From MED-G116 sp038107835 (lineage in GTDB: Bacteria > Pseudomonadota > Alphaproteobacteria > Puniceispirillales > Puniceispirillaceae): a stretch of DNA of 64,000 nt. Below the pieces are notes generated by a model, which saw nothing but the letters and a program-made list of their open reading frames with translations, was not told the origin of the DNA and searched no databases. Position numbers and translations under genes: made by a program. Shown here in pieces: positions 1 through 7,880 of this stretch (positions within the stretch are counted from its first letter, which is position 1; each line of letters opens with the position of its first letter). The stretch is taken from NCBI GenBank assembly GCA_038107835.1, contig JAYNHH010000004.1:1-64000 (forward strand), read 5' to 3'.

Positions 1-176
1 CCACCCTGCTGCCTGATCCGGTCGGCGGTCTGATGCGCGGCACCCTCATTGATGTCGACGATCGCAATCTGCGCACCTTCTCTGGCAAACAGTTCAGAAC
101 TCGCACCACCAGCGCCGGTCGCACCGCCGGAAATAACAACATTCCAGTTTTTGAGTCTCTGTGTCACCACAATCAT
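1..176 (-). CDS. SDR-family oxidoreductase, N-terminal part (runs off the window)
   Basis: Only the first ~58 codons are present; the gene continues beyond base 1. The translation has a Rossmann glycine-rich turn (SGGATGAGGA at about residues 15-24) followed by a beta-strand ending in an acidic residue (IAIVDINEG), which is the NAD(P)-binding start of the classical short-chain dehydrogenase/reductase family. Substrate cannot be inferred. The ATG at 176 lies directly behind an AGG, so one of the two GTG codons at 170 or 167 may be the real start, with better spacing from the same Shine-Dalgarno. Confidence 0.75.
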   Translation of the reverse strand, partial: MIVVTQRLKNWNVVISGGATGAGGASSELFAREGAQIAIVDINEGAAHQTADRIRQQG

Positions 177-402
177 CCTGAGATAAGTGCGTTAGTCTAT
201 AACTCCATTGTAGAAATGCCTTGAGCATGCCGCGCGTTAACCATTTGCCACAACGGCAAAAAAGCCCGCTTCACTGGCACCTCGCTGGCGCAGCAGATCG
301 CGATCAATACCGGCACCAGTCGGAAGGCGCACGGGACCAGCGCACGGGACGGGTGTTCCGTCACTGGTGACAGCTTGATGTTGTGAGGACACAGGGGGAA
401 AA

Positions 403-478
403 TGGTGGGTGGTGAGGGGTTCGAACCCCCGACCTACTCGGTGTAAACGAGTTGCTCTCCCAGCTGAGCTAACCACCC
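403..478 (-). tRNA. tRNA-Val (anticodon TAC)
   Basis: On the minus strand the sequence folds as a 76-nt cloverleaf with encoded CCA. The acceptor GGGTGGT pairs with ACCACCC, the D-arm is AGCTCAGCTGGGAGAGC, and the anticodon stem ACTCG/CGAGT encloses the loop TTTACAC (anticodon TAC). The T-arm contains GGTTCGAACCC. It closely resembles known bacterial tRNA-Val. Confidence 0.97.
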
Positions 479-528
479 GAAACCAAATTTCCGCATGTCG
501 TGGCGCGAATTGTTCCACCCACGAAAGA

Positions 529-553
529 CGCCGACCCTTATATCGGGCCGGCG
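529..553 (-). terminator. probable hupB transcription terminator hairpin
   Basis: Just past the hupB stop, the minus strand has a 9-bp GC-rich stem (CGCCGGCCC / GGGTCGGCG, one G-T pair) with a 7-nt loop, followed by TCTTTCG. The T tract is modest. The hairpin also separates hupB from the downstream tRNA-Val. Confidence 0.55.
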
Positions 554-574
554 TTTAAAAAGATAGTCAAAAAA

Positions 575-850
575 TTAGCTGTTTACGGCATCTTTCAAAG
601 GAGCACCAGCTTTGAATTTTGGCTGCTTTGACGCCTTGATCTGGATTGTCTCACCCGTGCGAGGATTGCGACCTGTAGTTGCAGCGCGATGAGCGACAGA
701 AAATGTACCAAAACCAACGATACGAACATCGCCGCCTGATTTAAGAGCGCCAGCAATACTGTCAAAAACGGCGTCTACTGCACGGCCTGCGTCAGCCTTT
801 GTCAAGCCTGAAGAATCTGCGACTGATGCTACAAGATCATTTTTATTCAT
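575..850 (-). CDS. hupB: DNA-binding protein HU
   Basis: This 91-residue protein belongs to the HU/IHF histone-like family: small dimeric proteins that bend DNA and compact the nucleoid. The body motif GFGTF (46-50) and the DNA-contacting beta-arm with RNPRTGE (61-67, including the intercalating proline) are intact. Length is the family norm. The ATG at 850 was chosen over an in-frame upstream extension because the family starts at MNKNDL and a GGGGG stretch lies 8 nt upstream. It lies immediately downstream of lon on the same strand, an arrangement common in proteobacteria. A hairpin follows the stop. Confidence 0.95.
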   Translation of the reverse strand: MNKNDLVASVADSSGLTKADAGRAVDAVFDSIAGALKSGGDVRIVGFGTFSVAHRAATTGRNPRTGETIQIKASKQPKFKAGAPLKDAVNS

Positions 851-983
851 GGTTAGTACCCCCGAAATTAAGGTTGTGTGTAAGGTAAGACAACCGTACA
901 GAAAATAACGAAAAAGGCCAGAAAAAAGCACCGGGAGGGGCAAAAAACCAAAGCCAGACGCCAAATTTGTTTTATGTTCCGGT

Positions 984-3392
984 TCAATGAGCGACGATAT
1001 CGTCACCTCCGGCGTTTTCATCTGCGCCTGCCATCCGTGCCTTGGGATCAGATGCGATCGCTGCTGGCAATGGCTCACGCGTCAGCGCCTGCGACAAGAC
1101 CTCATCGACCATCGCCACGGGGATGATCTCGAGTCCATCCTTCACATTGTCCGGGATGTCCGCCAGATCCTTCTCATTTTCCTTTGGAATCAATACCGTC
1201 TTCAATCCGCCACGAAGCGCGGCCAGCAGCTTTTCCTTGAGTCCGCCGATCGGCAGAACCCGCCCCCGCAGGGTGATCTCACCCGTCATCGCCACATCGC
1301 GGCGCACCTCAATGCCAGTCACAGCGGAAATGATCGAGGTTGCCATCGCGACACCGGCGGATGGACCATCCTTTGGCGTCGCCCCTTCGGGAACATGCAC
1401 ATGGATATCATGTTTGGCCAGATCCTCAAGATCGATCCCATAGGCCTGCGCCCGTGATTTGATGAAGAATTCAGCAGCCTGAATCGATTCCTTCATCACA
1501 TCGCCAAGTTTTCCGGTGGCACTAACCTTGCCCTTGCCGGGGACGCGAACTGCCTCAATCTGCAGCAATTCGCCACCAACTTCGGTCCAAGCCAGACCCG
1601 TGGTCACACCGACCTGGTCCGCTGCCTCGATCTCACCAAAACGGAAACGGGCAACACCAAGGAAATCCTCGATATTTTCCGGTGTCACACTCACGCTGGC
1701 TGCCTCATCGCTGACAATCCTTGTCACCGTCTTGCGCGCCAGTTTGGCAATTTCGCGCTCCAGATTGCGGACACCTGCCTCGCGAGTGTAGAGACGGATC
1801 ACCGTACGGATGGCATCATCGCTGATCGACAGTTCCCCGTCCTTGAGTCCATGATCCTCGACCTGGCGTTGAATCAGATGCCTTTTTGCAATTTCCAGCT
1901 TCTCGTCTTCTGTGTAGCCGGACAGCCGGATGATTTCCATCCTGTCCATCAGTGGCTGCGGCATGTTGAGCGTGTTGGCCGTGGTGATGAACATCACGTT
2001 CGAGAGATCGAGATCGAGTTCGAGATAATGGTCCTGAAAACTGTTGTTCTGCGCCGGGTCAAGCACCTCCAGCAATGCTGAGGTGGGATCCCCACGCCAG
2101 TCAGCACCGAGCTTGTCAACCTCGTCCAGCAGAAACAGCGGGTTGTTGGTCCCCGCTTTCTTCATTCCCTGAACGACCTTTCCGGGCATCGAACCTATAT
2201 AGGTGCGGCGGTGACCACGAATTTCAGCCTCGTCGCGGACGCCACCAAGCGCCATACGGACATATTTGCGCCCTGTCGCCCGGGCAATCGACTTGCCAAG
2301 CGAAGTCTTGCCAACGCCGGGTGGGCCGACAAGACACAGGATTGGGCCTTTCATTGATTTTGTGCGTTGCTGAACCGCCAGGAACTCAATAATCCGGTCC
2401 TTGACCTTTTCCAGACCAAAATGATCGGCATCGAGGATTTCACGCGCCTGTTTGATGTCTTTTTTCAGGCGACTTGCCTTTTTCCACGGAACGGCGAGCA
2501 TCCAGTCCAGATAATTGCGGACAACGGTTGCCTCGGCACTCATCGGGCCCATGTTACGGAGTTTCTTCAATTCGGCATCGGCCTTTTCGCGCGCTGCCTT
2601 TGGCATCTTCAGCTCAGCAAGCGCCGCTTCCAATTCGTCCAGCTCATTGCCGCCATCCTCGCCGTCGCCAAGCTCCTTCTGGATGGCCTTCATCTGTTCG
2701 TTGAGATAATATTCGCGCTGGGTCTTCTCCATCTGCCGCTTGACCCGGTTGCGTACGCGCTTTTCCACCTGCAGGGCGCCAATTTCCCCCTCCATCAGGC
2801 CGAAAATACGCTCCAGACGCTCGTGGATGTTCAATTGTTCCAGCAGTTCCTGCTTTTCCGGAATCTTGATTGCCAGATGCGAGGCGATCATGTCAGCGAT
2901 CTTGTCGGCTTCCTCGACCTGTTCAATCGCGTTCAGAACCTCTGAGGCGACCTTCTTGTTGAATTTGATATATTGTTCGAACTGTTGCACAGCCGCGCGG
3001 GCAAGCCCGGTGGTATCAGCCCCCTGATCACCATGCTGGTCAACCATGACCGCGTCAACGGACAGAAAGCCAGTATCCGCATTGAGGCTTTCCGGCAGAA
3101 TCTGTACCCGCTCACCCCCCTCGACAAGCACCTTGACCGCACCATCTGGCAGCTTCAGGAGTTGCAGGATAGAGCCGACAGTGCCGGTTACATAAAGACC
3201 ATCGGCATCTGGATCTTCGAGATCGGCTTCGGTCTGCGTCACCAGAATGATCTGCTTGTCCTCAGCCATCACTGCTTCCAGCGCCCTGATGGATTTCTCG
3301 CGGCCAACAAACAACGGCACGATCATATGAGGAAACACGACAATGTCGCGCAATGGCAGGACAGGCAGTGAAATGACTTGTGGCTCTGACAT
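984..3392 (-). CDS. lon: ATP-dependent protease Lon (LonA)
   Basis: This 802-residue cytoplasmic AAA+ serine protease degrades misfolded and regulatory proteins. The N-terminal substrate-binding LON domain (about 1-210) is followed by a coiled coil, then the AAA+ module with Walker A GPPGVGKT (356-363) and Walker B FLLDEVDK (420-427). The C-terminal protease domain has the catalytic Ser in PKDGPSAG (S678) and Lys in GGLKEK (K721), forming the Ser-Lys dyad. The start at 3392 (MSEPQV) has GGAG 8 nt upstream and fits E. coli Lon (784 aa); further upstream codons are in frame but non-homologous. A sigma-32-like promoter lies about 60 bases upstream. Confidence 0.97.
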   Translation of the reverse strand: MSEPQVISLPVLPLRDIVVFPHMIVPLFVGREKSIRALEAVMAEDKQIILVTQTEADLEDPDADGLYVTGTVGSILQLLKLPDGAVKVLVEGGERVQILPESLNADTGFLSVDAVMVDQHGDQGADTTGLARAAVQQFEQYIKFNKKVASEVLNAIEQVEEADKIADMIASHLAIKIPEKQELLEQLNIHERLERIFGLMEGEIGALQVEKRVRNRVKRQMEKTQREYYLNEQMKAIQKELGDGEDGGNELDELEAALAELKMPKAAREKADAELKKLRNMGPMSAEATVVRNYLDWMLAVPWKKASRLKKDIKQAREILDADHFGLEKVKDRIIEFLAVQQRTKSMKGPILCLVGPPGVGKTSLGKSIARATGRKYVRMALGGVRDEAEIRGHRRTYIGSMPGKVVQGMKKAGTNNPLFLLDEVDKLGADWRGDPTSALLEVLDPAQNNSFQDHYLELDLDLSNVMFITTANTLNMPQPLMDRMEIIRLSGYTEDEKLEIAKRHLIQRQVEDHGLKDGELSISDDAIRTVIRLYTREAGVRNLEREIAKLARKTVTRIVSDEAASVSVTPENIEDFLGVARFRFGEIEAADQVGVTTGLAWTEVGGELLQIEAVRVPGKGKVSATGKLGDVMKESIQAAEFFIKSRAQAYGIDLEDLAKHDIHVHVPEGATPKDGPSAGVAMATSIISAVTGIEVRRDVAMTGEITLRGRVLPIGGLKEKLLAALRGGLKTVLIPKENEKDLADIPDNVKDGLEIIPVAMVDEVLSQALTREPLPAAIASDPKARMAGADENAGGDDIVAH

Positions 3393-3450
3393 GAAATGTC
3401 TCCAATGACCCTGAAACGGGCGCGAGAGTGGCGTGAATGACCTGACTAGG

Positions 3451-3478
3451 ATATGGGAAATGCCGGACAGGCTTTCAA
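3451..3478 (-). promoter_or_regulatory. sigma-32 (RpoH)-type promoter of lon
   Basis: The minus strand reads TTGAAA (3478-3473), a 15-nt spacer, then CCCATAT (3457-3451). This matches the heat-shock sigma factor consensus (CTTGAAA, 11-16 nt, CCCATNT). The -10 element is about 59 nt from the lon start codon. Lon is a classic heat-shock gene, so position and function agree. Confidence 0.7.
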
Positions 3479-3490
3479 CCAAAAAAACCT

Positions 3491-3511
3491 GCAAATTTAC
3501 GCAAATTTGCG
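3491..3511. promoter_or_regulatory. AT-rich palindrome and direct repeat upstream of the lon promoter
   Basis: GCAAATTT occurs twice in tandem 10 bp apart (3491 and 3501), and the second copy lies within a perfect 12-bp palindrome CGCAAATTTGCG (3500-3511). It sits just upstream of the -35 of the lon promoter, between lon and clpX. The helical-turn spacing suggests a protein-binding site, but no regulator is identified. Confidence 0.3.
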
Positions 3512-3568
3512 GTAAAACCCGGCTTCATTGCATGATTTGGGACATATGAACGCAGCGAGCGGGATGGA

Positions 3569-4831
3569 TCAGGCGCTTTGATCAGCGCCCTTAGCCACCT
3601 TTGAGTGGACAACCAGAGGTGCCGCCCCCTCGTTCACAACATCGCTGTTGATGACAACTTCGTCAATGTCGCCAGATGTCGGAATGTCGAACATCGGCTC
3701 CATCAGGATGTTCTCCAGAATGGAACGCAGGCCCCGGGCCCCCGTTTTGCGGGCAATCGCCTTCTGGGCAATGGCCTTGAGCGCATCCTCACGGAATTCC
3801 AGCGCCACATCATCCATCTCGAACAGCTTCTGATATTGCTTGACGAGGGCATTGCGCGGTTCGGTGAGAATGCGGATCAGGGCTTCCTCATCAAGGTCCT
3901 CAAGCGTGGCAACGACTGGAAGGCGGCCAACAAATTCAGGGATAAGGCCGAATTTGATCAAATCCTCTGGTTCGAGTGAGGACAGCAATTCGCCAATCTT
4001 GCGGTCATCCGGCGCCCGAACATCAGCGCCAAAGCCAATGCCGGCACCGCTGTCACGTCCAGCAATCAGCTTATCGAGGCCAGCAAAGGCACCGCCACAG
4101 ATAAACAGAATATTGGTCGTATCAACCTGGAGAAATTCCTGCTGCGGGTGCTTGCGGCCACCTTGAGGTGGTACCGAGGCAACCGTGCCCTCCATAATCT
4201 TCAACAATGCCTGCTGGACGCCCTCACCCGACACATCGCGGGTGATCGACGGGTTGTCAGCCTTGCGCGAGATCTTGTCGACCTCATCAATATAGACGAT
4301 GCCGCGCTGCGCGCGCTCAACGTTGTAATCGGCTGCCTGCAGCAATTTCAGGATGATGTTCTCAACATCCTCACCGACATAGCCAGCTTCGGTCAGCGTG
4401 GTGGCATCGGCCATGGTGAAAGGCACATCAAGCATCCGCGCGAGTGTCTGCGCGAGCAGCGTCTTGCCGCAGCCGGTTGGGCCGACAAGCAGGATGTTTG
4501 ACTTGGAGATTTCCACATCGCCAGTCTTGCCAGCATTAGCCAGGCGTTTGTAATGATTGTGAACGGCTACGGCGAGCATGCGCTTGGCGCGCGCCTGACC
4601 AATCACATATTCGTCCAGCACAGCGTTGATGTCAGCTGGCGTCGGCACACCATCATGGCCCTTGGACAGAGCGGTTTTATGCTCTTCACGGATAATGTCC
4701 ATGCACAGTTCGACACATTCATCGCAGATGAACACGGTCGGACCGGCAATCAGCTTGCGGACCTCATGTTGGCTTTTCCCACAGAATGAGCAGAAAAGCG
4801 TACTTTTTTCACCATCTTCAGTCTTCGCCAT
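3569..4831 (-). CDS. clpX: ClpXP ATPase subunit ClpX
   Basis: This 420-residue AAA+ unfoldase recognises tagged or native substrates and threads them into ClpP. The N-terminal C4 zinc finger is intact (C14, C17, C36, C39). Walker A is GPTGCGKT (117-124), the pore loop GYVG is at about 150-153, Walker B is IVYIDEVDKI (178-187), and an RKH-type pore loop (GGRKHPQQ) is present. Length and start match the alphaproteobacterial family. It is encoded between clpP and lon on the same strand, with its own upstream gap of about 370 nt to clpP's stop side suggesting separate promoter control. Confidence 0.97.
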   Translation of the reverse strand: MAKTEDGEKSTLFCSFCGKSQHEVRKLIAGPTVFICDECVELCMDIIREEHKTALSKGHDGVPTPADINAVLDEYVIGQARAKRMLAVAVHNHYKRLANAGKTGDVEISKSNILLVGPTGCGKTLLAQTLARMLDVPFTMADATTLTEAGYVGEDVENIILKLLQAADYNVERAQRGIVYIDEVDKISRKADNPSITRDVSGEGVQQALLKIMEGTVASVPPQGGRKHPQQEFLQVDTTNILFICGGAFAGLDKLIAGRDSGAGIGFGADVRAPDDRKIGELLSSLEPEDLIKFGLIPEFVGRLPVVATLEDLDEEALIRILTEPRNALVKQYQKLFEMDDVALEFREDALKAIAQKAIARKTGARGLRSILENILMEPMFDIPTSGDIDEVVINSDVVNEGAAPLVVHSKVAKGADQSA

Positions 4832-4885
4832 GATAAGGCTCCTTACTGCGTGTACTGACCCATCCGGTCCGAGCGTGCCCTCAGT

Positions 4886-4912
4886 CTAGGGGTGCATCGC
4901 CTTTGGATTCAA
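4886..4912 (-). promoter_or_regulatory. weak sigma-32-like promoter upstream of clpX
   Basis: The minus strand has TTGAAT (4912-4907), a 14-nt spacer, then CCCCTAG (4892-4886), about 55 nt before the clpX start. The -35 fits the heat-shock consensus but the -10 (CCCCTAG for CCCATNT) is poorer than those of lon and clpP. Confidence 0.4.
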
Positions 4913-4968
4913 TTGAAATCTTGCCTTTGCCTGCAATTCACATGCCCAAGCGCACGCACTCCCGGTGC

Positions 4969-5595
4969 CTAAGCGTCCTTGTCGGGAACGGGACGATTTT
5001 CGACAACAGCATCAATCAGGCCAAAGGCTTTGGCATCTTCAGCTGTCATGAAGGTATCACGTTCCATAATTTTCTCGATTTGTTTCAATGTTTTGCCAGT
5101 GTGCTTCTCATAAATCCCATTGAGCCGGCGCCGCAGGTCAAGAATTTCCTTGGCGTGAATTTCAATGTCACTTGCCTGGCCCTGAAAGCCACCGCTTGGC
5201 TGATGCGTCATGATCCGTGCATTCGGCAGAGAGTAACGCTTTCCAGCCGCTCCCGCAGTGAGCAGCAGTGATCCCATCGACGCCGCCTGCCCCATGCAGA
5301 CAGTGGAAACGTCGGGGCGGATATATTCCATAGTGTCATAGATCGCCAAACCGGATGTCACTATGCCGCCCGGTGAATTGATATACATCGAAATGTCCTT
5401 GGTGGGGTTTTCCGACTCAAGGAACAGCAATTGCGAGCAGATCAGTGCGGCAAGGCCATCATCAACCGGGCCATTGAGAAAGATAATCCGTTCCTTCAGC
5501 AGGCGGGAGAAAATGTCGTAGGCACGCTCGCCACGGTTGGTTTGCTCGACGACCATCGGAACCAGATTGGCGCTGGTTTTGTCGAATTCACTCAT
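4969..5595 (-). CDS. clpP: ATP-dependent Clp protease proteolytic subunit ClpP
   Basis: This 208-residue serine peptidase forms the tetradecameric chamber served by ClpX or ClpA. The catalytic triad is visible: S106 in GQAASMGS, H131 in MTHQPSGG and D180 in ERDTFM. The active N-terminal segment VPMVVEQT and the oxyanion region SPGG (74-77) are conserved. The start at 5595 has a textbook AAGGAG 7 nt upstream; an in-frame upstream extension is non-homologous. A strong sigma-32-like promoter lies about 105 nt upstream. Confidence 0.97.
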   Translation of the reverse strand: MSEFDKTSANLVPMVVEQTNRGERAYDIFSRLLKERIIFLNGPVDDGLAALICSQLLFLESENPTKDISMYINSPGGIVTSGLAIYDTMEYIRPDVSTVCMGQAASMGSLLLTAGAAGKRYSLPNARIMTHQPSGGFQGQASDIEIHAKEILDLRRRLNGIYEKHTGKTLKQIEKIMERDTFMTAEDAKAFGLIDAVVENRPVPDKDA

Positions 5596-5699
5596 CACAT
5601 TTCTCCTTAAAACGCCCAGCACAGACATGGCATGGGCAAGACTGGTCGATAACAGCGGCACGAGCACCAAACCTGCCAGCAGTCGCACACACCGGAACT

Positions 5700-5727
5700 A
5701 TATGGGAAGGGAAGAAACGGGTTCAAG
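5700..5727 (-). promoter_or_regulatory. sigma-32 (RpoH)-type promoter of clpP
   Basis: The minus strand reads CTTGAAC (5727-5721), a 14-nt spacer, then CCCATAT (5706-5700). This is very close to the RpoH consensus. It lies about 105 nt before the clpP ATG and carries the same -10 heptamer as the lon promoter. Confidence 0.7.
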
Positions 5728-5780
5728 CAAAGAGTGACCCGATTGTAAATTTAATCCACACGCCGGGCGACAAGTGGCGC

Positions 5781-5807
5781 CGCCCCGCCATCCATGATGA
5801 CGGGGCG
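5781..5807 (-). terminator. hairpin downstream of tig
   Basis: A 7-bp GC stem (CGCCCCG / CGGGGCG) with a 13-nt loop that itself contains ATC/GAT pairing lies 14 nt after the tig stop on the minus strand. There is no clear T tract, so it may be a Rho-dependent or RNA-stabilising structure rather than an intrinsic terminator. Confidence 0.35.
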
Positions 5808-5820
5808 CGTGATTATGTGG

Positions 5821-7308
5821 CTATTTTGCCGCTTTCTTCGCTGCTTTTTTGGCAGCAGCCTTCTTTGCTGGAGCTTTCTTTGCTGGAGCTTTCTTCGCTG
5901 CAGCTTTCTTGGCAGCTTTCTTCGCCGCCTTCCTGGCTGTTTTCTTTGCAGGTGCCGCTGTCTCCTCGGGCGCTGCATAGAGTGTCTCAACGTCGGTCGC
6001 GACCTCGGTTACATTGGCCATTTCCATGATGAAATCGATTGTCTTATCCTCGAAAATCGGGCCGGCAAGCTGCTGCATGGCCTCTGGATTCTTCTGGAAA
6101 TATTCGAAGACCATCTGTTCCTGGCCAGGATAGCGACGGGCTTCTTCCATCACCGCGTTGCGTGTGTCTTCCTCACTCACATCGATGTTGTTGGTGCGGC
6201 CGATCTCGGTCAGCAGCAGGCCAAGGCGAACACGGCGCTCGGCCACCTCGCGGGCTTCCTGCTTGGCCGTGTCATCCAACCCCTCATCAGCAGCAGGGAG
6301 GACATGTTCGGGATCGTCAGGGTTCTGCTCCGGCTGTTCCTGCGAGGCAGGGTTCATCGCCCGCGCAACGGATTCATATTCCTGGTCAAACAAAGATGGC
6401 GGAATGTCAAACGCATCACCCTCGGCCAGAGCATCGAGCACGTTCTTCTTCAGCGCCTGCCGCAGCGCAGTTGCATGCTGTGCGTTGATCTGTTCGCGGA
6501 TCGCCGTCTTCAGCCCCTCAAGATCCTCAAACCCCAGACGGACGCCGAGATCATCGTCGATCTTCGCCTCACCCTGCTCACGCATTCCCTGGACTGTCAC
6601 CTCAAAGACAGCTGGCTTGCCAGCAAGATGCGCGGCCTGATAATCTTCGGGGAAATTCACCGTCACATCCAATGTGTCGCCGACCTTCGCACCAATCAAC
6701 CCATCCTCAAAGCCGGGAATGAAGCTGTTCGAGCCAAGCTCGAGTGAATGCCCCTCAGCGGCACCGCCCTCAAACGCCTCGCCCTCAATTCTACCGATGA
6801 AATCGATCACCAGAATGTCACCCGATTTTGCCGCGCGCTTCGTCTCGACCTCGACGCTTGGCTTGTTGCCATCGGCGATGTTGGTCAGAGCTTCGGCAAC
6901 CTCGTTGTCACCAGCCTCAAGGGTCGGGCGCTCGATCGACAGCTTGCCAAGATCCGGCATGGAAATCTCCGGCATCACCTCACAGGTCAATGACGCCTCA
7001 AGGTCCTTGCCGTCCTCATAGCTTTTGATATCGACACTTGGCTGGCTTGCCAGACGCAGGTCATTGCCCTCGATCGCCTGTTTGGCCCCCTCATCAAGCG
7101 CCGCCTTGATGGCGTCGCCCTGGGCCTGCGGACCGAAACGGGATTTGACTACGGACATCGGCACCTTACCTGGACGGAAGCCCGGCATATTCACCGTCTT
7201 GGCAAGCTCTGCCAGTTTTGTCGAGACCTGCGTCTCGATCTCAGCTGCCGTGATCACAATTGAGTATTCGCGAACAAGCCCTTCGGCTTTGGTCTCTGAA
7301 ACATTCAT
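5821..7308 (-). CDS. tig: trigger factor (ribosome-associated chaperone/PPIase) with Lys/Ala-rich tail
   Basis: This is a 495-residue trigger factor. The ribosome-binding domain contains the signature GFRPGKVP (43-50, family consensus GFRxGKxP). An FKBP-type peptidyl-prolyl isomerase domain follows (about 155-245, GDILVIDFIGRIEGEAFEGG region), then the helical chaperone C-domain. The last ~44 residues are an unusual Lys/Ala/Pro-rich tail of AAKKA and PAKKA repeats like histone H1, absent from the 432-residue E. coli protein. The start at 7308 (MNVSETKAE) fits the family; upstream in-frame codons do not. It is adjacent to clpP, a usual proteobacterial neighbourhood. Confidence 0.95.
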   Translation of the reverse strand: MNVSETKAEGLVREYSIVITAAEIETQVSTKLAELAKTVNMPGFRPGKVPMSVVKSRFGPQAQGDAIKAALDEGAKQAIEGNDLRLASQPSVDIKSYEDGKDLEASLTCEVMPEISMPDLGKLSIERPTLEAGDNEVAEALTNIADGNKPSVEVETKRAAKSGDILVIDFIGRIEGEAFEGGAAEGHSLELGSNSFIPGFEDGLIGAKVGDTLDVTVNFPEDYQAAHLAGKPAVFEVTVQGMREQGEAKIDDDLGVRLGFEDLEGLKTAIREQINAQHATALRQALKKNVLDALAEGDAFDIPPSLFDQEYESVARAMNPASQEQPEQNPDDPEHVLPAADEGLDDTAKQEAREVAERRVRLGLLLTEIGRTNNIDVSEEDTRNAVMEEARRYPGQEQMVFEYFQKNPEAMQQLAGPIFEDKTIDFIMEMANVTEVATDVETLYAAPEETAAPAKKTARKAAKKAAKKAAAKKAPAKKAPAKKAAAKKAAKKAAK

Positions 7309-7440
7309 CGAACCCAAAATTCCTTTTTTTTCCGGGGCATTGCTGGCCTGTCTGGGAAAACTGCCGAAACCCACTTTGCTGCGTTCTCAACTAAGGTGCT
7401 GAAAACTCCCAAATACGCACCCACAACTGTCTGCAGGTGC

Positions 7441-7525
7441 TGGTGCGGGCGGAGGGACTTGAACCCCCACGACTTTCGCCACTGGTACCTAAAACCAGCG
7501 CGTCTACCAATTCCGCCACGCCCGC
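7441..7525 (-). tRNA. tRNA-Leu (anticodon TAG)
   Basis: An 85-nt class II tRNA on the minus strand with encoded CCA. The acceptor GCGGGCG pairs with CGCCCGC, the D-arm is TGGCGGAATTGGTAGACGC, the anticodon stem CTGGT/ACCAG encloses loop TTTAGGT (TAG), and a long variable arm precedes GGTTCAAGTCC. Confidence 0.96.
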
Positions 7526-7610
7526 AAATTCACTTTTGTTACCGTGCCCATGCGGACTGCCGGCGCGTCAGCCATCAGAGCCGACTGGTCCTGCGCATGC
7601 AGGAATGAGG

Positions 7611-7688
7611 TGGGGCGAGTGACCGGTTTCGAACCGGCGACCTCCAGTGCCACAAACTGGCGCTCTAACCAACTGAGCTACACCCGCC
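7611..7688 (-). tRNA. tRNA-His (anticodon GTG)
   Basis: A minus-strand cloverleaf with encoded CCA. The anticodon stem CCAGT/ACTGG encloses loop TTGTGGC (GTG). The extra 5' G (G-1, base 7688) opposite C73 is the tRNA-His identity element. The T-arm is GGTTCGAAACC. It lies 85 bases from tRNA-Leu(TAG), so the two may be co-transcribed. Confidence 0.96.
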
Positions 7689-7880
7689 ACCAAAAGAAAC
7701 GGCTATCCATCTGTTTCGCGCCCTGTGACCGACGCAGGATATCTGAATTCACGGCGGGAACATAGTCGAAGCCGATTTGGCTTGCAAGCGCGTTTTCCAC
7801 CACGGTCAATTAAAGCTGTGATCGGCAAATTTCGACCTCGCCTGCACAGGAAATTCAGCAGATATGATCAGCGACCAGCG

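Noticed and set aside
237..518. 93-codon minus-strand open frame
   Set aside because: It covers the whole tRNA-Val gene in its sequence and has no recognisable motif; chance frame.
5794..6747. 317-codon plus-strand open frame
   Set aside because: Antisense to tig, with composition explained by the Lys/Ala repeats read on the other strand.
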